Below, piece by piece: positions 27,196 to 36,504 of a stretch of DNA of 64,000 bases (positions are counted from its first letter, which is position 1; each line of letters starts with the position of its first letter). A program made the translations under genes and the position numbers. This DNA comes from Bacillota bacterium (GTDB lineage Bacteria; Bacillota; Clostridia; Christensenellales; SZUA-584), in the NCBI GenBank assembly GCA_023397655.1, contig JAEWTW010000031.1:49984-113983 (forward strand), written 5' to 3'. The notes below the pieces were generated by a model. That model did no database searches. It was given only the letters and a program-made list of their open reading frames with translations, and was not told the origin of the DNA.

Positions 27196-28344
27196 ATGTC
27201 AACTCTGCTGCTTGTCATCATCTATGTCGCCTTTATCGGGCTCGGCCTGCCGGATTCTCTTTTGGGTACCGCCTGGCCCGTTGCTTATATCGATCTTGGT
27301 GTGCCTGTCGGCGCGGCCGGTCTTGTCACTATGATTGGAACCGCCAGCACCGTGACGTCCAGCCTGCTGGCTGAGCGCCTCATTAAAGCGCTGGGCACCG
27401 CCCGCGTGGCGTTTATTTCCGTTTTGTTGACGGCGCTTGCGCTGATGGGCATGGGCTTCGTCCAGCATTACTGGATTGTACTGGTACTGGCCATACCGCT
27501 GGGACTCGGGGCAGGCACCATTGATACAGCGCTCAACAACTTTGTCGCTCTCAATTACAAAGCAACCCATATGAACTGGCTTCACAGCTTTTGGGGTGTA
27601 GGGGCAACGGCCGGGCCTGCCATCATGGCGCTGTTCCTGTCTTCCGGCAATTGGCACGGCGCTTACCGCGCCATCTCATTGGCGCTGTTCAGCATATCCT
27701 TGCTGCTGGCGCTTTCCATTCCGTTGTGGAAGCGCGTGGGCCACGCTCCGGTGCTTCATGAACACCGTAAGGCAATACCTCTTAAAAAGCTGTTTCGCAG
27801 ACCCGGTGCAGTTTTTGCATGTCTGGCTTTTTTCACCTACTGTGCGGGAGAATATTCTGCCGGTCTTTGGGCCAGCACATACTTCGTCCAGGTCAAGGGT
27901 GTCACGCCGGATACAGCGGCATCCTGGGCATCCATGTACTACCTCGGCATTACTCTGGGCCGTCTTGTCAGCGGTTTTGCCGCCATCAGACTCAAAAGCC
28001 GCACGCTGGTGCGCATTGGCAACCTCGCCATACTGCTGGGGCTGCTGGGCTTAATCACATTGCCCGGAGCGGGACAGCTTATCGGCCTGCTGCTGGTGGG
28101 CCTTGGGTGCGGACCGGTATTCCCATCACTGCTGGACCAGACACCGGAATTTTTCGGCGTGGAGTATTCACAGGGCATGATGGGACTGCAGATAGCCAGC
28201 GCTTACACCGGCAGCGCGCTGATGGCGCCGCTGTTCGGATGGATATCCCCCTTCATTGGTATCGGCTTCTGGCCTTTTTTCCTGCTGATATTCTTCGGGG
28301 TGATGATATTTTCCACGGAGAATACGCTCCGGTCTGTCAAATAA
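27196..28344 (+). CDS. Major facilitator superfamily transporter
   Basis: 382 residues with about 12 hydrophobic segments, usual MFS length. First helix IIYVAFIGLGLPDSLLGTAW; HSFWGVGATAGPAIMALFLS and LGRLVSGFAAIRLKSRTLVR mark the two halves. Resembles FucP/sugar- or drug-type uniporters; substrate not assignable. Start ATG 27196 is where homology begins; only a weak ribosome site. Ends in a bidirectional terminator. Confidence 0.85.
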   Translation: MSTLLLVIIYVAFIGLGLPDSLLGTAWPVAYIDLGVPVGAAGLVTMIGTASTVTSSLLAERLIKALGTARVAFISVLLTALALMGMGFVQHYWIVLVLAIPLGLGAGTIDTALNNFVALNYKATHMNWLHSFWGVGATAGPAIMALFLSSGNWHGAYRAISLALFSISLLLALSIPLWKRVGHAPVLHEHRKAIPLKKLFRRPGAVFACLAFFTYCAGEYSAGLWASTYFVQVKGVTPDTAASWASMYYLGITLGRLVSGFAAIRLKSRTLVRIGNLAILLGLLGLITLPGAGQLIGLLLVGLGCGPVFPSLLDQTPEFFGVEYSQGMMGLQIASAYTGSALMAPLFGWISPFIGIGFWPFFLLIFFGVMIFSTENTLRSVK

Positions 28345-28395
28345 GCTGCCGGCATGTCACCTGTTGCCGAACCTCAAGCGTGATAAGCAAACGAC

Positions 28396-28438
28396 AAAAG
28401 CCCCGCGGCTGTCACTGAAGCCTCGGGGCTTTATTTTT
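28396..28438. terminator. Bidirectional terminator
   Basis: Hairpin AAAGCCCCG...CGGGGCTTT with ATTTTTT after it on the plus strand and TTTTGTCGTTT on the minus strand. Separates the MFS gene from the convergent pyrimidine operon. Confidence 0.8.
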
Positions 28439-28449
28439 TATATTCAGTA

Positions 28450-29676
28450 TTATTGCTGATCGATGTAAAGCAGTGTCCGGAGCAGTACGTTGGCTCCTTT
28501 GACGCATGCTTCCGATGGGGTGTATTCCAGCTCGCAGTGGCTGTGCCCTCCCACACTGGGCACAAATATCATCGTCGCTGGCACGAGGTCGGTTACAAAC
28601 TGGGCATCATGGCCGGGACCGCTGTACATACGCCGACCGGAATACCCCAGCTCGTTCGCGCTTTTCTCAACGATGTCCACCAGCTCGGAGGCAAACGCAA
28701 CCGTCTTCCTCGACCACGCTTCCGCTATCTTAACCTGACACTTCTCCACCTCGGAAGGTATCTTGCTGATTATGTTCAGCACCTGTTTGATGACCTCCGG
28801 GTTTTGATGCCGTGCGTCCAGCGTGAACTTTACCTCGTCAGGGATAATCGTATGGATGTTGGGGTGCGCGGATATCTTTCCTGTTGTATAGACCAAACGC
28901 CCGTCCAGCTCATCCAGCTCGTCGTGCAGATATTGAATCGTTTTGACCGCAGCGTACAGCGCGTCACGGCGGTATTTCATCGGCGTTGTCCCCGCGTGTC
29001 CTGCCTGCCCGGAAAACGTGAATTCATAGTTCACCATACCGCAGACGCCTTCCACCACACCGATATCAATGCCCTCGTTCTCGAGTACGGGCCCCTGCTC
29101 GATATGCAGTTCCACCAACGCCTGCACCTTGTCGGGCGACATGCGGTTTTTCTCGCTGCCCTTATAGCCGCTTGCGTCCAGCGCATCGCCAAACGTATAA
29201 CCCGGTTTATCCTTCGCGATGGAAGCCAGCATGGCGGCTTTGTCAAATTTACCGCATATCACACCGGACGACATCATTGCCGGTTCAAACCTTGCGCCTT
29301 CCTCATTGGTCCAAACCATCACAGTAATCGGATGCCGGTGCGGTATTTTCTCCCGCACGATGGTTTCGGCAGCTTCCATCGCAGTCAGCACGCCCAGCAC
29401 GCCGTCAAAGTTGCCGCCCTGCCGCACTGAGTCCAAATGCGATCCGGATACGATAGCGGGCAGTTTCTCCGTTCCGGGTATTGTCGCGTACATATTCGCC
29501 ATATCGTCTGTCACCACCGTCGCTCCGATGGCTTCCATCCGTTTTTTGAATTCCGCTCTCGCAGCCAACGCTTCAGCGGAAAGAGAAAAGCGTGTTATTC
29601 CGCCTTTGCCAGTGTCTCCGAATTTGCTGAACGTTTTGATTTTATCATCCATTCTTTGCAGACTGCATAATGTCAT
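28450..29676 (-). CDS. N-carbamoyl-beta-alanine / N-carbamoyl amino acid amidohydrolase
   Basis: M20-family zinc hydrolase of 408 residues removing the carbamoyl group (to ammonia and CO2). Metal-site motifs: GSHLDSVRQGGNFDGVLGV, MVWTNEEGARFEPAMMSSGV, and LHIEQGPVLENEGIDIGVVE; C-terminal SGPGHDAQFVTDLVPATMIF, GGHSHCELEYT. ATG 29676 has AGGAGG. Last gene of the operon after dihydropyrimidinase and PreA, so beta-ureidopropionase is the best guess; allantoate or L-carbamoylase activity is not excluded. Confidence 0.88.
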   Translation of the reverse strand: MTLCSLQRMDDKIKTFSKFGDTGKGGITRFSLSAEALAARAEFKKRMEAIGATVVTDDMANMYATIPGTEKLPAIVSGSHLDSVRQGGNFDGVLGVLTAMEAAETIVREKIPHRHPITVMVWTNEEGARFEPAMMSSGVICGKFDKAAMLASIAKDKPGYTFGDALDASGYKGSEKNRMSPDKVQALVELHIEQGPVLENEGIDIGVVEGVCGMVNYEFTFSGQAGHAGTTPMKYRRDALYAAVKTIQYLHDELDELDGRLVYTTGKISAHPNIHTIIPDEVKFTLDARHQNPEVIKQVLNIISKIPSEVEKCQVKIAEAWSRKTVAFASELVDIVEKSANELGYSGRRMYSGPGHDAQFVTDLVPATMIFVPSVGGHSHCELEYTPSEACVKGANVLLRTLLYIDQQ

Positions 29677-29693
29677 TGTCAGTTCCTCCTTTG

Positions 29694-31220
29694 TCAATCC
29701 TGCCCTTTGCAGGCCTTTTCTTTTTTGGGCACACGCGTCCCCTGTGTTATGGCTTCTGCGGGACACACCGTGACGCACAGGTGACATCCCACACATTTTT
29801 TTCCGTCCATCACCGGCTGACCGGTGCGCGCGTCAATCCGCAGCGCCTGATGCCCGCCGTCCCTGCAGGAGATGAAGCAGCGCCCGCAGGATACACAGCG
29901 CCGCCTGTCAAACCGCGGATAGCAGATGGTTTCGCGATTGAGGTCGTCCGCCGGTATGATGAGATTCAGCGCTTGACCCACGATCTCACTAACCTTCTTG
30001 TATCCATGCGTACCGAGGTAATGCTTCATGCCGCTGATCATATCATCAATGATGCGGTAACCGTACTGCATCACCGCCGTCGTCACCTGTACTGTGCCGC
30101 AACCCAGCGCCATAAACTCCGCAGCGTCACGCCATGTCTCGATGCCGCCCATGCCGCTGATTGGAACATCCTTCAGCGGTGCGCAGCTCTTCATTGCCTG
30201 TATGAATCGCAGCGCAATGGGCTTGACCGCCTTGCCCGAATACCCGCCCACGCTCGTTTTACCCAGCACATCCGGCCCGGACGAGAAGGTATCGAGGTTC
30301 ACGTTCATCACGCTTTTGATGGTGTTGATGGCTGCAATGCCCGTCGCGCCCGCATCGATGGCCGCCATCGCGGGCAGCTCCATGTTGCCGATGTTGGGCG
30401 TCATCTTGGCAAGCACCGGCAGCGCCGTGCCCCTTCTTACTGCTTTTGTATACGCCGTTACCAGCTCCGGATTCTGACCCACATCGGAGCCAAGCCCGTT
30501 CGCCGCCATGTGCGGGCACGAGAAGTTGCATTCGATGATATCCGCGCCCGCCTCCTCCATGCGCTTCGCCAGATACGTCCACTCCTCTTCGTCCTGCCCC
30601 ATGATGGACGCGACGATTACTTTTGCGGGAAAATCCCGTTTGAGCTGCTTGAGGAACGCGATATTTTCCTCCAGCGGGTATTCGGATATCTGCTCGATAT
30701 TCTTAAAGCCCACAAACGGCAGCGCTTCCTTTCGGAGCGCGTCGAACCGGGGCGACACCTCATTCGCGGTAAACGTGCCGATTGTCTTAAATGCGGCCCC
30801 CGCCCAGCCCATATCGAACGCCTGGGCGACCATCTCATAGTTGCTGGCCACCACCGATGACGACAACAGAAACGGGTTCTCGCAGTGCACGCCGCAAAAT
30901 TCGATGGAAAGGTCTGCTTCCCCGCCTTTGGTTTTTCCCACCGTAGCAAGGTTCATCATCAGGCTGTCCACTGGCACCGCGCGGCCCAGCTTCCCTTTGA
31001 TACAAGCCGATACGCACGGTTTTTCGGGGCAATTTTCGCACGGCAGTATATCCGGCAGCCGCTGTGCAGCCCCCTCACTGTTCTCGAAACGTATGGAGCG
31101 AATGAAGCGGTCCGGCTCCAGCCCGTATGGACAGGAAGCGGTGCAGGGCGCGTTGTGGCAGAGCAGGCAGCCGCCCGCTTCCTCCATCATCGATATGTCC
31201 CTGTATTGCAAGCTGTTCAA
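29694..31220 (-). CDS. preA: Dihydropyrimidine dehydrogenase PreA with N-terminal Fe-S extension
   Basis: 508 residues. About 95 N-terminal residues carry two cysteine groups, CLLCHNAPCTASCP and CENCPEKPCVSACIKG, like the Fe-S domain that normally opens PreT. The FMN-binding dihydropyrimidine dehydrogenase barrel follows, with NFSCPH holding the catalytic cysteine. The end has two [4Fe-4S] motifs, CVSCGRCFISC and CVGCHLCVTVCP. Start TTG 31220 with GGGGAG; GTG 31229 is too close to it. No PreT flavin/NAD partner is encoded nearby. Confidence 0.88.
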   Translation of the reverse strand: MNSLQYRDISMMEEAGGCLLCHNAPCTASCPYGLEPDRFIRSIRFENSEGAAQRLPDILPCENCPEKPCVSACIKGKLGRAVPVDSLMMNLATVGKTKGGEADLSIEFCGVHCENPFLLSSSVVASNYEMVAQAFDMGWAGAAFKTIGTFTANEVSPRFDALRKEALPFVGFKNIEQISEYPLEENIAFLKQLKRDFPAKVIVASIMGQDEEEWTYLAKRMEEAGADIIECNFSCPHMAANGLGSDVGQNPELVTAYTKAVRRGTALPVLAKMTPNIGNMELPAMAAIDAGATGIAAINTIKSVMNVNLDTFSSGPDVLGKTSVGGYSGKAVKPIALRFIQAMKSCAPLKDVPISGMGGIETWRDAAEFMALGCGTVQVTTAVMQYGYRIIDDMISGMKHYLGTHGYKKVSEIVGQALNLIIPADDLNRETICYPRFDRRRCVSCGRCFISCRDGGHQALRIDARTGQPVMDGKKCVGCHLCVTVCPAEAITQGTRVPKKEKACKGQD

Positions 31221-31237
31221 TGCGTTCACTCCCCGCT

Positions 31238-32605
31238 TTATTTTTTCGGTATGCGTTTAACGTACTGTCCGTATCCCGGCTCGCCCACAAACTCACCGGC
31301 ATCATACACCAACCGGCCGCGTACATACGTCTGCACCGGATAACCGTGCATCGTCTTGCCTTCCCATATGGTGTGGTCGTAGTCCGAATGCATGTTGCCG
31401 ACAGACACAGTGACTCCCTTGCTTGGGTCGTAGATGACGATATCCGCATCCAGACCCACTGCGATAGAACCCTTCTGTGAGCAGCCGAATATCTTTGCCG
31501 GGTTGGCCGAGCACAGCTCCACCGCGCGGTTGAAGCTGATCTTCCCCTCGTTGGCGGCGGAGAGCATGTACGGGTACAGGTTCTCCACGCCCGCGCAGCC
31601 GTTGGGAATCTTGGTGAAGTCGTCTTTGCCCCAGTCCTTTTCGTAGCTTTGGAATGGGCAGTGGTCCGTTGCGACGGTGTCGATCGTCCCTTTCTGCACG
31701 GCATCCCACAAGGCCGCCTGACTCTCCGCACCCTTCATCGGCGGCGAGCAGACGAAGTTGCGTCCATCCTCCCTCTTGTATACATCGCATGTGTATTCCA
31801 GATACTGCGGGCAGGTTTCAATATAAATATCGTGCCCCTCCTGTTTGGCTACGACAGCCGCCTCGAGGCCTTCCTTATCCGCCATATGCACCAGATACAG
31901 CGGCGCGCCCACCGATTTTGCCCAATGAACGGCGCGTTTGTCCGCTTCCGCTTCTACGAATTCGGGGCGGCTCAGGTAGTGATACCACGGCGAGGTCTTG
32001 CCTTCGCTGAGGAATTGCTGGATATTCATATCGATAAGGTCAGGATTTTCCGCATGGATGTTGATGATGGTGCCCGTCTCTTTGGCCTTAAGCAGCAGCT
32101 TAACGAGCGTTCCATCGTCCACCATCATGCCTTCCTTTTTATAGACGAGGAAACACTTGAAGCTGGTCACGCCGTAGTCCGCCGCTTTTTCAACTTCATC
32201 CAGCAGCGCGCCATCGTTCAAATCGGTCACACAGCAGTGAAAGGCGTAATCTACGCACGCTTCGGGAGCACACATCGCCCGCCGGGCTTCCACTGTCTCG
32301 ATGATGCCCTTGCCCTTGCGCTGGATTGGGTAGTCAAACACCGTGGTGACGCCGCCGCATGCCGCTGCCCGCGTGCCCGCAAGGTAGCTGTCCGCCGACA
32401 CCGTACCGCCGAACGGCATTGCCAGATGCGTGTGCGCGTCGATTGCGCCCGGCAGTACCAGCAGTCCCGTTGCATCCACCGTTCGTTCCGCAAAGATATC
32501 AAGGTCTTGCCCGATACAGACGATCTTGCCATCCTTAACTGCTATGTCGGCTTGAAAGTTTTCATGTGCGTTGACCACCGACGCATTCCTGATCAACAGA
32601 TCCAT
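31238..32605 (-). CDS. hydA: Dihydropyrimidinase / D-hydantoinase
   Basis: 455-residue metal-dependent amidohydrolase opening dihydropyrimidine rings. Metal ligands: DAHTHLAMPFGG, the carboxylated lysine in GVTSFKCFLVYKKEG, INIHAENPDLI, LYLVHMADKEG and TVATDHCPF. ATG 32605 has AAGGAGG. Lies between the binding protein gene and preA; order and spacing (18 bases to preA) indicate one operon and a pyrimidine role rather than general hydantoin use. Confidence 0.93.
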   Translation of the reverse strand: MDLLIRNASVVNAHENFQADIAVKDGKIVCIGQDLDIFAERTVDATGLLVLPGAIDAHTHLAMPFGGTVSADSYLAGTRAAACGGVTTVFDYPIQRKGKGIIETVEARRAMCAPEACVDYAFHCCVTDLNDGALLDEVEKAADYGVTSFKCFLVYKKEGMMVDDGTLVKLLLKAKETGTIINIHAENPDLIDMNIQQFLSEGKTSPWYHYLSRPEFVEAEADKRAVHWAKSVGAPLYLVHMADKEGLEAAVVAKQEGHDIYIETCPQYLEYTCDVYKREDGRNFVCSPPMKGAESQAALWDAVQKGTIDTVATDHCPFQSYEKDWGKDDFTKIPNGCAGVENLYPYMLSAANEGKISFNRAVELCSANPAKIFGCSQKGSIAVGLDADIVIYDPSKGVTVSVGNMHSDYDHTIWEGKTMHGYPVQTYVRGRLVYDAGEFVGEPGYGQYVKRIPKK

Positions 32606-32663
32606 CCCGTCGCCTCCTTTGTCTTATCCCTATTCGGGACTAGCCATCCGTATGCCAATTGGG

Positions 32664-32700
32664 TTGCGGCGGGGGCGCGCAATTGCGCCCTCCGCCCGCA
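32664..32700. repeat. Long GC-rich inverted repeat after the binding protein gene
   Basis: Arms TGCGGCGGGGG-CGC and GCG-CCCTCCGCCCGCA around AATT, with small bulges and no U-run. A typical mRNA-stabilising hairpin that would raise binding protein over enzyme levels. Confidence 0.55.
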
Positions 32701-32746
32701 TATCAATCTCTGTGATTCTTCACAGGAGCCGTTTTTCCCCGAAGTA

Positions 32747-33922
32747 TTAACCGTTAAGCTTGTACACCAACACCAGACCGGAGCGCTGGAATATCTGAGC
32801 CACTTCCATGAGCCCCATACCGCCTGCGTTGGCCGCGATCAGGTTGGATACCCATGTCACGCCGAAGTCCACCTGACCGGTGTACACAGCCGTGGTCTCG
32901 CTGATGTCGCCGCCGCCCGGGACTATGGTCACATTGAGGCCAACCTCATCATAGAAACCCTTGTCCTTGGCAACGTAGTAACCCATGAACTGCGCCTGCG
33001 GCAGCCACTTGAGCTGAATGGTCACATCCGTCTTCTCAGGCGTTCCCAGCGTACCCTTGGCAGCTTCGAGATAGGAAGCGTCACGGATATCGTCCAGCGT
33101 CAGGGCCTGCAGGGCATCGGCAGCCGTAGCATCCTCCAGCATAATGTAGGTCTTCGCGAGGTCCAGCGTCTGCTGCAGTGCTGCGTCGTCCAGCTTGCCG
33201 TAATCCGTCACGGTGTTGCCGGCAGTATCCGTTTCCACCAGCTTCTTCACTTCGCCCGCCATGTAAGCCTGATGGTCGGGAGAAACGGACGAGCCGTTGT
33301 TGAACACGATCTCAGCAGCTTCTTCCGGATTCGCGCAGGCATATTCCCAGCCCTTGAGTGATGCAGCGATGAACGCGGCCACAGTATTCGGGTTGGCTTC
33401 GGCAAACGCCTTGGTGGTAAACAGGTTGTCTTCCAGCATTGCCACGCCTTCATCATTCATATCGACTGTCTTGACAGAGTCTCCGTAAGCATAGCCACCG
33501 TCGTAGCTGTTCTTTACGAGACCCAATTCGTTGTAGGTCATTGCGGATGCCAGCATGATGGAATCATCGTCAAAACCGTCCATGTCGAACGCCTGGCTGA
33601 GGTAGGTCGTGGGCTGGCCGTATTTGGTCAGCAGCGCCTGGATCTCATACTCGTTGCCAAGGCCCCAGTTGCCGACCTTGCCGGCAGCCGCAGACGCGGT
33701 TACCACTTCTTCCGCTGTCGCATCCGCTGAGAAATACGGGCCTTCTTCAGCAGGCGCTTCGGTGGCTTCTGCCGGAGCTTCCGTCGGTGCATCGGTGGCT
33801 TCCGCCGGAGCTTCCGTGGGTGCAGATGCGGGCGCGCCGCAGCCCGCCAGCGTCATCACGATAAGCACACATACAAGCAGTATACCGGTCAATTTCGAAA
33901 ACAGGTTTCCTCTTTTGGTCAT
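32747..33922 (-). CDS. NMT1/THI5-like ABC binding protein, halves in swapped order
   Basis: 391-residue lipoprotein: signal peptide with lipobox TLAGC (Cys28), then an Ala/Pro/Thr/Glu repeat linker to about residue 62. In ordinary NMT1/THI5 proteins the segment like KWLPQAQFMGYYVAKDKGFY opens the mature protein and VGNWGLGNEYEIQALLTKYG comes later. Here the second block is at 81-290 and the first at 298-388, the protein ending at QIFQRSGLVLVYKLNG exactly where normal proteins continue into the other half. The frame is intact and codon use normal. It serves the adjacent ABC permeases and ATPase; ligand probably a pyrimidine or hydantoin. Confidence 0.9.
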   Translation of the reverse strand: MTKRGNLFSKLTGILLVCVLIVMTLAGCGAPASAPTEAPAEATDAPTEAPAEATEAPAEEGPYFSADATAEEVVTASAAAGKVGNWGLGNEYEIQALLTKYGQPTTYLSQAFDMDGFDDDSIMLASAMTYNELGLVKNSYDGGYAYGDSVKTVDMNDEGVAMLEDNLFTTKAFAEANPNTVAAFIAASLKGWEYACANPEEAAEIVFNNGSSVSPDHQAYMAGEVKKLVETDTAGNTVTDYGKLDDAALQQTLDLAKTYIMLEDATAADALQALTLDDIRDASYLEAAKGTLGTPEKTDVTIQLKWLPQAQFMGYYVAKDKGFYDEVGLNVTIVPGGGDISETTAVYTGQVDFGVTWVSNLIAANAGGMGLMEVAQIFQRSGLVLVYKLNG

Positions 33923-33978
33923 GATTCTCTCCTCCTAAAGTTTAAAATGTTCTATACCAAGCCTAAAGCTTCACCACG

Positions 33979-34785
33979 TCAGCGGCGGCCTTTTAGCTTA
34001 ATACTCTCAACAATCAGCAGCGTGACATACATCAGTATGCCGATGCCGCAAGCCACCACGATATATGCCCATGCCGTGGCGTACTGCGCGAGCACAATGT
34101 TCTCGCGTATCTGCCGCCCCACGCCGATGATATATTCGGCAAAATACTCGCTGACCAGTGCGCAGATGACAGAGCCCGGCACGCTAACACGCAGCGCCGT
34201 GAATATATAGGGCACACAATTGGGCATCCGCAGCTTGAAAAAGATCGTCACATTGCTTGCTGCGTACGACTTCATCAGATCCACCGAGAACGGCTTGAGT
34301 TCCGTGAACCCGCGGTAAGCGTTGACGCTCATTGCCACGGTACACAACAGCATGACAACCAATATCTTCGCGACCATGCTTCGCACATCCGCGCTATCGC
34401 TCACGTCCTTTGTCAGGTTGTTGATGATGGGCGCGATGGCGATGATGGGCACCGCATTGAACGCCGCCACGATGGTCAGACCGCCGCTCCCCCATTTTGG
34501 AAACACCGTCGCGATGACGCCCAGCAGGTAGCCGAGCAGCGAGCCTGCCGCAAGGCCGCTGACCGCCACGATCACCGTCGCCCACACGTTCTCCATGATG
34601 GACGGCCAGTTGTCCGTGATGATGCGGAAGATGCGTCCCGGAAGCGGCATCGTAAACGTGTCCGCCCCCAGTATCGCGTGCAGTGTTTGTGTCTGCCAGA
34701 GCACCACGATCAGTACGCCGAACAGAAGCGGATACAGTATGGTCGCGAACGTGCTTTTATTGAATTTCTTAACTGCATTTTTCAT
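33979..34785 (-). CDS. ABC transporter permease (second of two)
   Basis: SsuC/TauC-class inner-membrane permease of 268 residues with about six hydrophobic segments. The ATPase-contact loop lies around GFTELKPFSVDLMKSYAASN and FKLRMPNCVPYIFTALRVSV. Adjacent to a similar permease, so the transporter is a heterodimer of permeases. Ribosome site AGGTGA. Confidence 0.9.
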   Translation of the reverse strand: MKNAVKKFNKSTFATILYPLLFGVLIVVLWQTQTLHAILGADTFTMPLPGRIFRIITDNWPSIMENVWATVIVAVSGLAAGSLLGYLLGVIATVFPKWGSGGLTIVAAFNAVPIIAIAPIINNLTKDVSDSADVRSMVAKILVVMLLCTVAMSVNAYRGFTELKPFSVDLMKSYAASNVTIFFKLRMPNCVPYIFTALRVSVPGSVICALVSEYFAEYIIGVGRQIRENIVLAQYATAWAYIVVACGIGILMYVTLLIVESIKLKGRR

Positions 34786-34791
34786 GGTCGT

Positions 34792-35604
34792 TCACCTGTG
34801 TATCCTTTTATAGGGTGATACCAGCTTCTCAATCACCGACATCAGGTAGTAGCTCAATATCCCGATGATCGAGCTCAAGAAGACAATCTGCCAGAACACG
34901 TATATCGACATTGCATGCTTCAAGGATTGGGACAGCATGCACCCGAGCCCGCCGCCGCCCTGTAGCGTATCCACCAGTATCGACGCGGTGATCGCCATGG
35001 GCGCGGATATCTTGAGGCCGGTAAAGAAGTATGGCATGCTGGACGGTATCAGCAGCTTCTTGTATATCTCATACCTGCTCGCTGCCAGCGAACGCATCAG
35101 CTCCAGCTTCTCCCGTTCCACCGCCTTGAACCCGGCCAGCGTGTTGGTCGCCACCGGATAGAAGGTCAATATCGCGGCGATGACAACACGGCTCTTGTCG
35201 ATATCCTTCGTCACGGCCAGTATGATGGGCGCCATACCGAGTATCGGGATCATCTGAATGATCATCAGATACGGGAAGGCGATCTTCTCCACCGGCACAA
35301 ACAGGTTCATCAGCAGTGCCAGTACGAAGCCCACCGCGATACCGATCAGGAACCCGAGCCCTGCCCGCATCAGCGTAATCCCCGCGTTGGAGAGCACCAC
35401 CTGAAGCGCCGTCTGCTTACCGTTGACGAGATTCGGGCTAATGACCGACTCGAATATCTGCCAAAGGTGCGGCAGCACGTTTTCCGGAGTGCGCTTTGAA
35501 CCTGCCACGAGCGTCGCGCCGATTTCCCAGACGACCACGAGACCCAATATCCAGACAAGAGTTACCATCTTCTTGGAAGACAGAACTTTGCGTATCACCC
35601 TCAC
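34792..35604 (-). CDS. ABC transporter permease (first of two)
   Basis: 270-residue SsuC-class permease from GTG 35604 (GAGGGGG site, four bases after the ATPase stop). Contact loop TLAGFKAVEREKLELMRSLA, then YKKLLIPSSMPYFFTGLKIS; QMIPILGMAPIIL in the first half. Works with the neighbouring permease, ATPase and permuted binding protein. Confidence 0.9.
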   Translation of the reverse strand: MRVIRKVLSSKKMVTLVWILGLVVVWEIGATLVAGSKRTPENVLPHLWQIFESVISPNLVNGKQTALQVVLSNAGITLMRAGLGFLIGIAVGFVLALLMNLFVPVEKIAFPYLMIIQMIPILGMAPIILAVTKDIDKSRVVIAAILTFYPVATNTLAGFKAVEREKLELMRSLAASRYEIYKKLLIPSSMPYFFTGLKISAPMAITASILVDTLQGGGGLGCMLSQSLKHAMSIYVFWQIVFLSSIIGILSYYLMSVIEKLVSPYKRIHR

Positions 35605-35607
35605 CAG

Positions 35608-36411
35608 TTAAACCCCCTCAAAGCTGGAACGGACCTTTTTCACCAGCTCATTGAATTCCGGCGAGTTTTTAACGGAAAGGGGTCGCGGCCGCGGCAGATT
35701 GACATCCACAACTGCGGAAACCCGGCCCGGATGCGGTGACAGCACCACCACGCGGTCGGACAGGAACACGGCCTCCGATATGTTGTGCGTGACGAACACG
35801 ATGGTCTTGTTGGTCTTGCGCCATATCATCAGCAAGTCCTCGTGCAGCTTCTCCTTGGTGAATTCGTCCAGCGCCGAAAACGGTTCGTCCATCAGCAATA
35901 TCTCCGGCTTGATGGCGAGCGCCCGCGCAATGCCCACGCGCTGCTGCATGCCGCCCGAAAGCTCATGCGGATACTTCTTGCCGAAATTGAACAGCCCCAC
36001 CAGCTCGAGCATTTCGGTGACGCGGGAGGTTCGATATTTCTTGGGCAGACCCATCAGTTCCATTGGCATACATACGTTGCGGCGCACCGTCCGCCAGTCG
36101 TACAGCACCGGGCTCTGAAACACAATGCCGTACTTTTTCTGCATTCTGATCTCTCTCGGCGACAGGCCGCGCACGGATATCTCTCCTGTGCTGGGCTTCT
36201 GAAGGTCCGCGATGGTGCGCAGCAGCGTGGTTTTGCCGCAGCCCGATGGGCCGACCAGCGATATAAACTCTCCCTGCATGATCTCCAGACTGATATTCTG
36301 GAGCGCGTGAACCGGCTCCCCGCCATTCTTGTCCGGGAATTCCACACAGAGGTTATCGATTTTGATTTCAGTTTCAAGATTGACACTTTCCGCAGTATTG
36401 ACGTTGCTCAT
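35608..36411 (-). CDS. ABC transporter ATPase (SsuB/TauB class)
   Basis: 267 residues. Walker A GPSGCGKTT, Q-loop VFQSPVLYDWRTV, signature LSGGMQQRVGIARAL, Walker B ILLMDEPFSALD, switch histidine FVTHNISEAVFLSDR. AGAAAGGAG site. Homologues energise nitrate/sulfonate/pyrimidine-type importers. Preceded by an attenuator hairpin at 36437-36463. Confidence 0.93.
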   Translation of the reverse strand: MSNVNTAESVNLETEIKIDNLCVEFPDKNGGEPVHALQNISLEIMQGEFISLVGPSGCGKTTLLRTIADLQKPSTGEISVRGLSPREIRMQKKYGIVFQSPVLYDWRTVRRNVCMPMELMGLPKKYRTSRVTEMLELVGLFNFGKKYPHELSGGMQQRVGIARALAIKPEILLMDEPFSALDEFTKEKLHEDLLMIWRKTNKTIVFVTHNISEAVFLSDRVVVLSPHPGRVSAVVDVNLPRPRPLSVKNSPEFNELVKKVRSSFEGV

Positions 36412-36426
36412 GTGTTATCTCCTTTC

Positions 36427-36463
36427 TAAAATAAAAGGCGCAAAACTTCATTCGTCTTACGCC
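36427..36463 (-). terminator. Attenuator-like hairpin ahead of the ABC operon
   Basis: Minus-strand stem GGCGTAAGAC/GTTTTGCGCC (G-T pairs allowed), 7-base loop, then TTTTATTTTA and at once the ATPase ribosome site. It sits between the alcohol dehydrogenase gene and the transporter and may set how much transcript passes. Confidence 0.65.
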
Positions 36464-36504
36464 ATTGTAATCAGACTATTCTCGCCTTCTTCGTATTCTC
36501 TTGG

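Noticed and set aside
29670..33361. Long plus-strand frames opposite the pyrimidine operon
   Set aside because: His/Arg-rich translations typical of antisense reading through well-identified genes.
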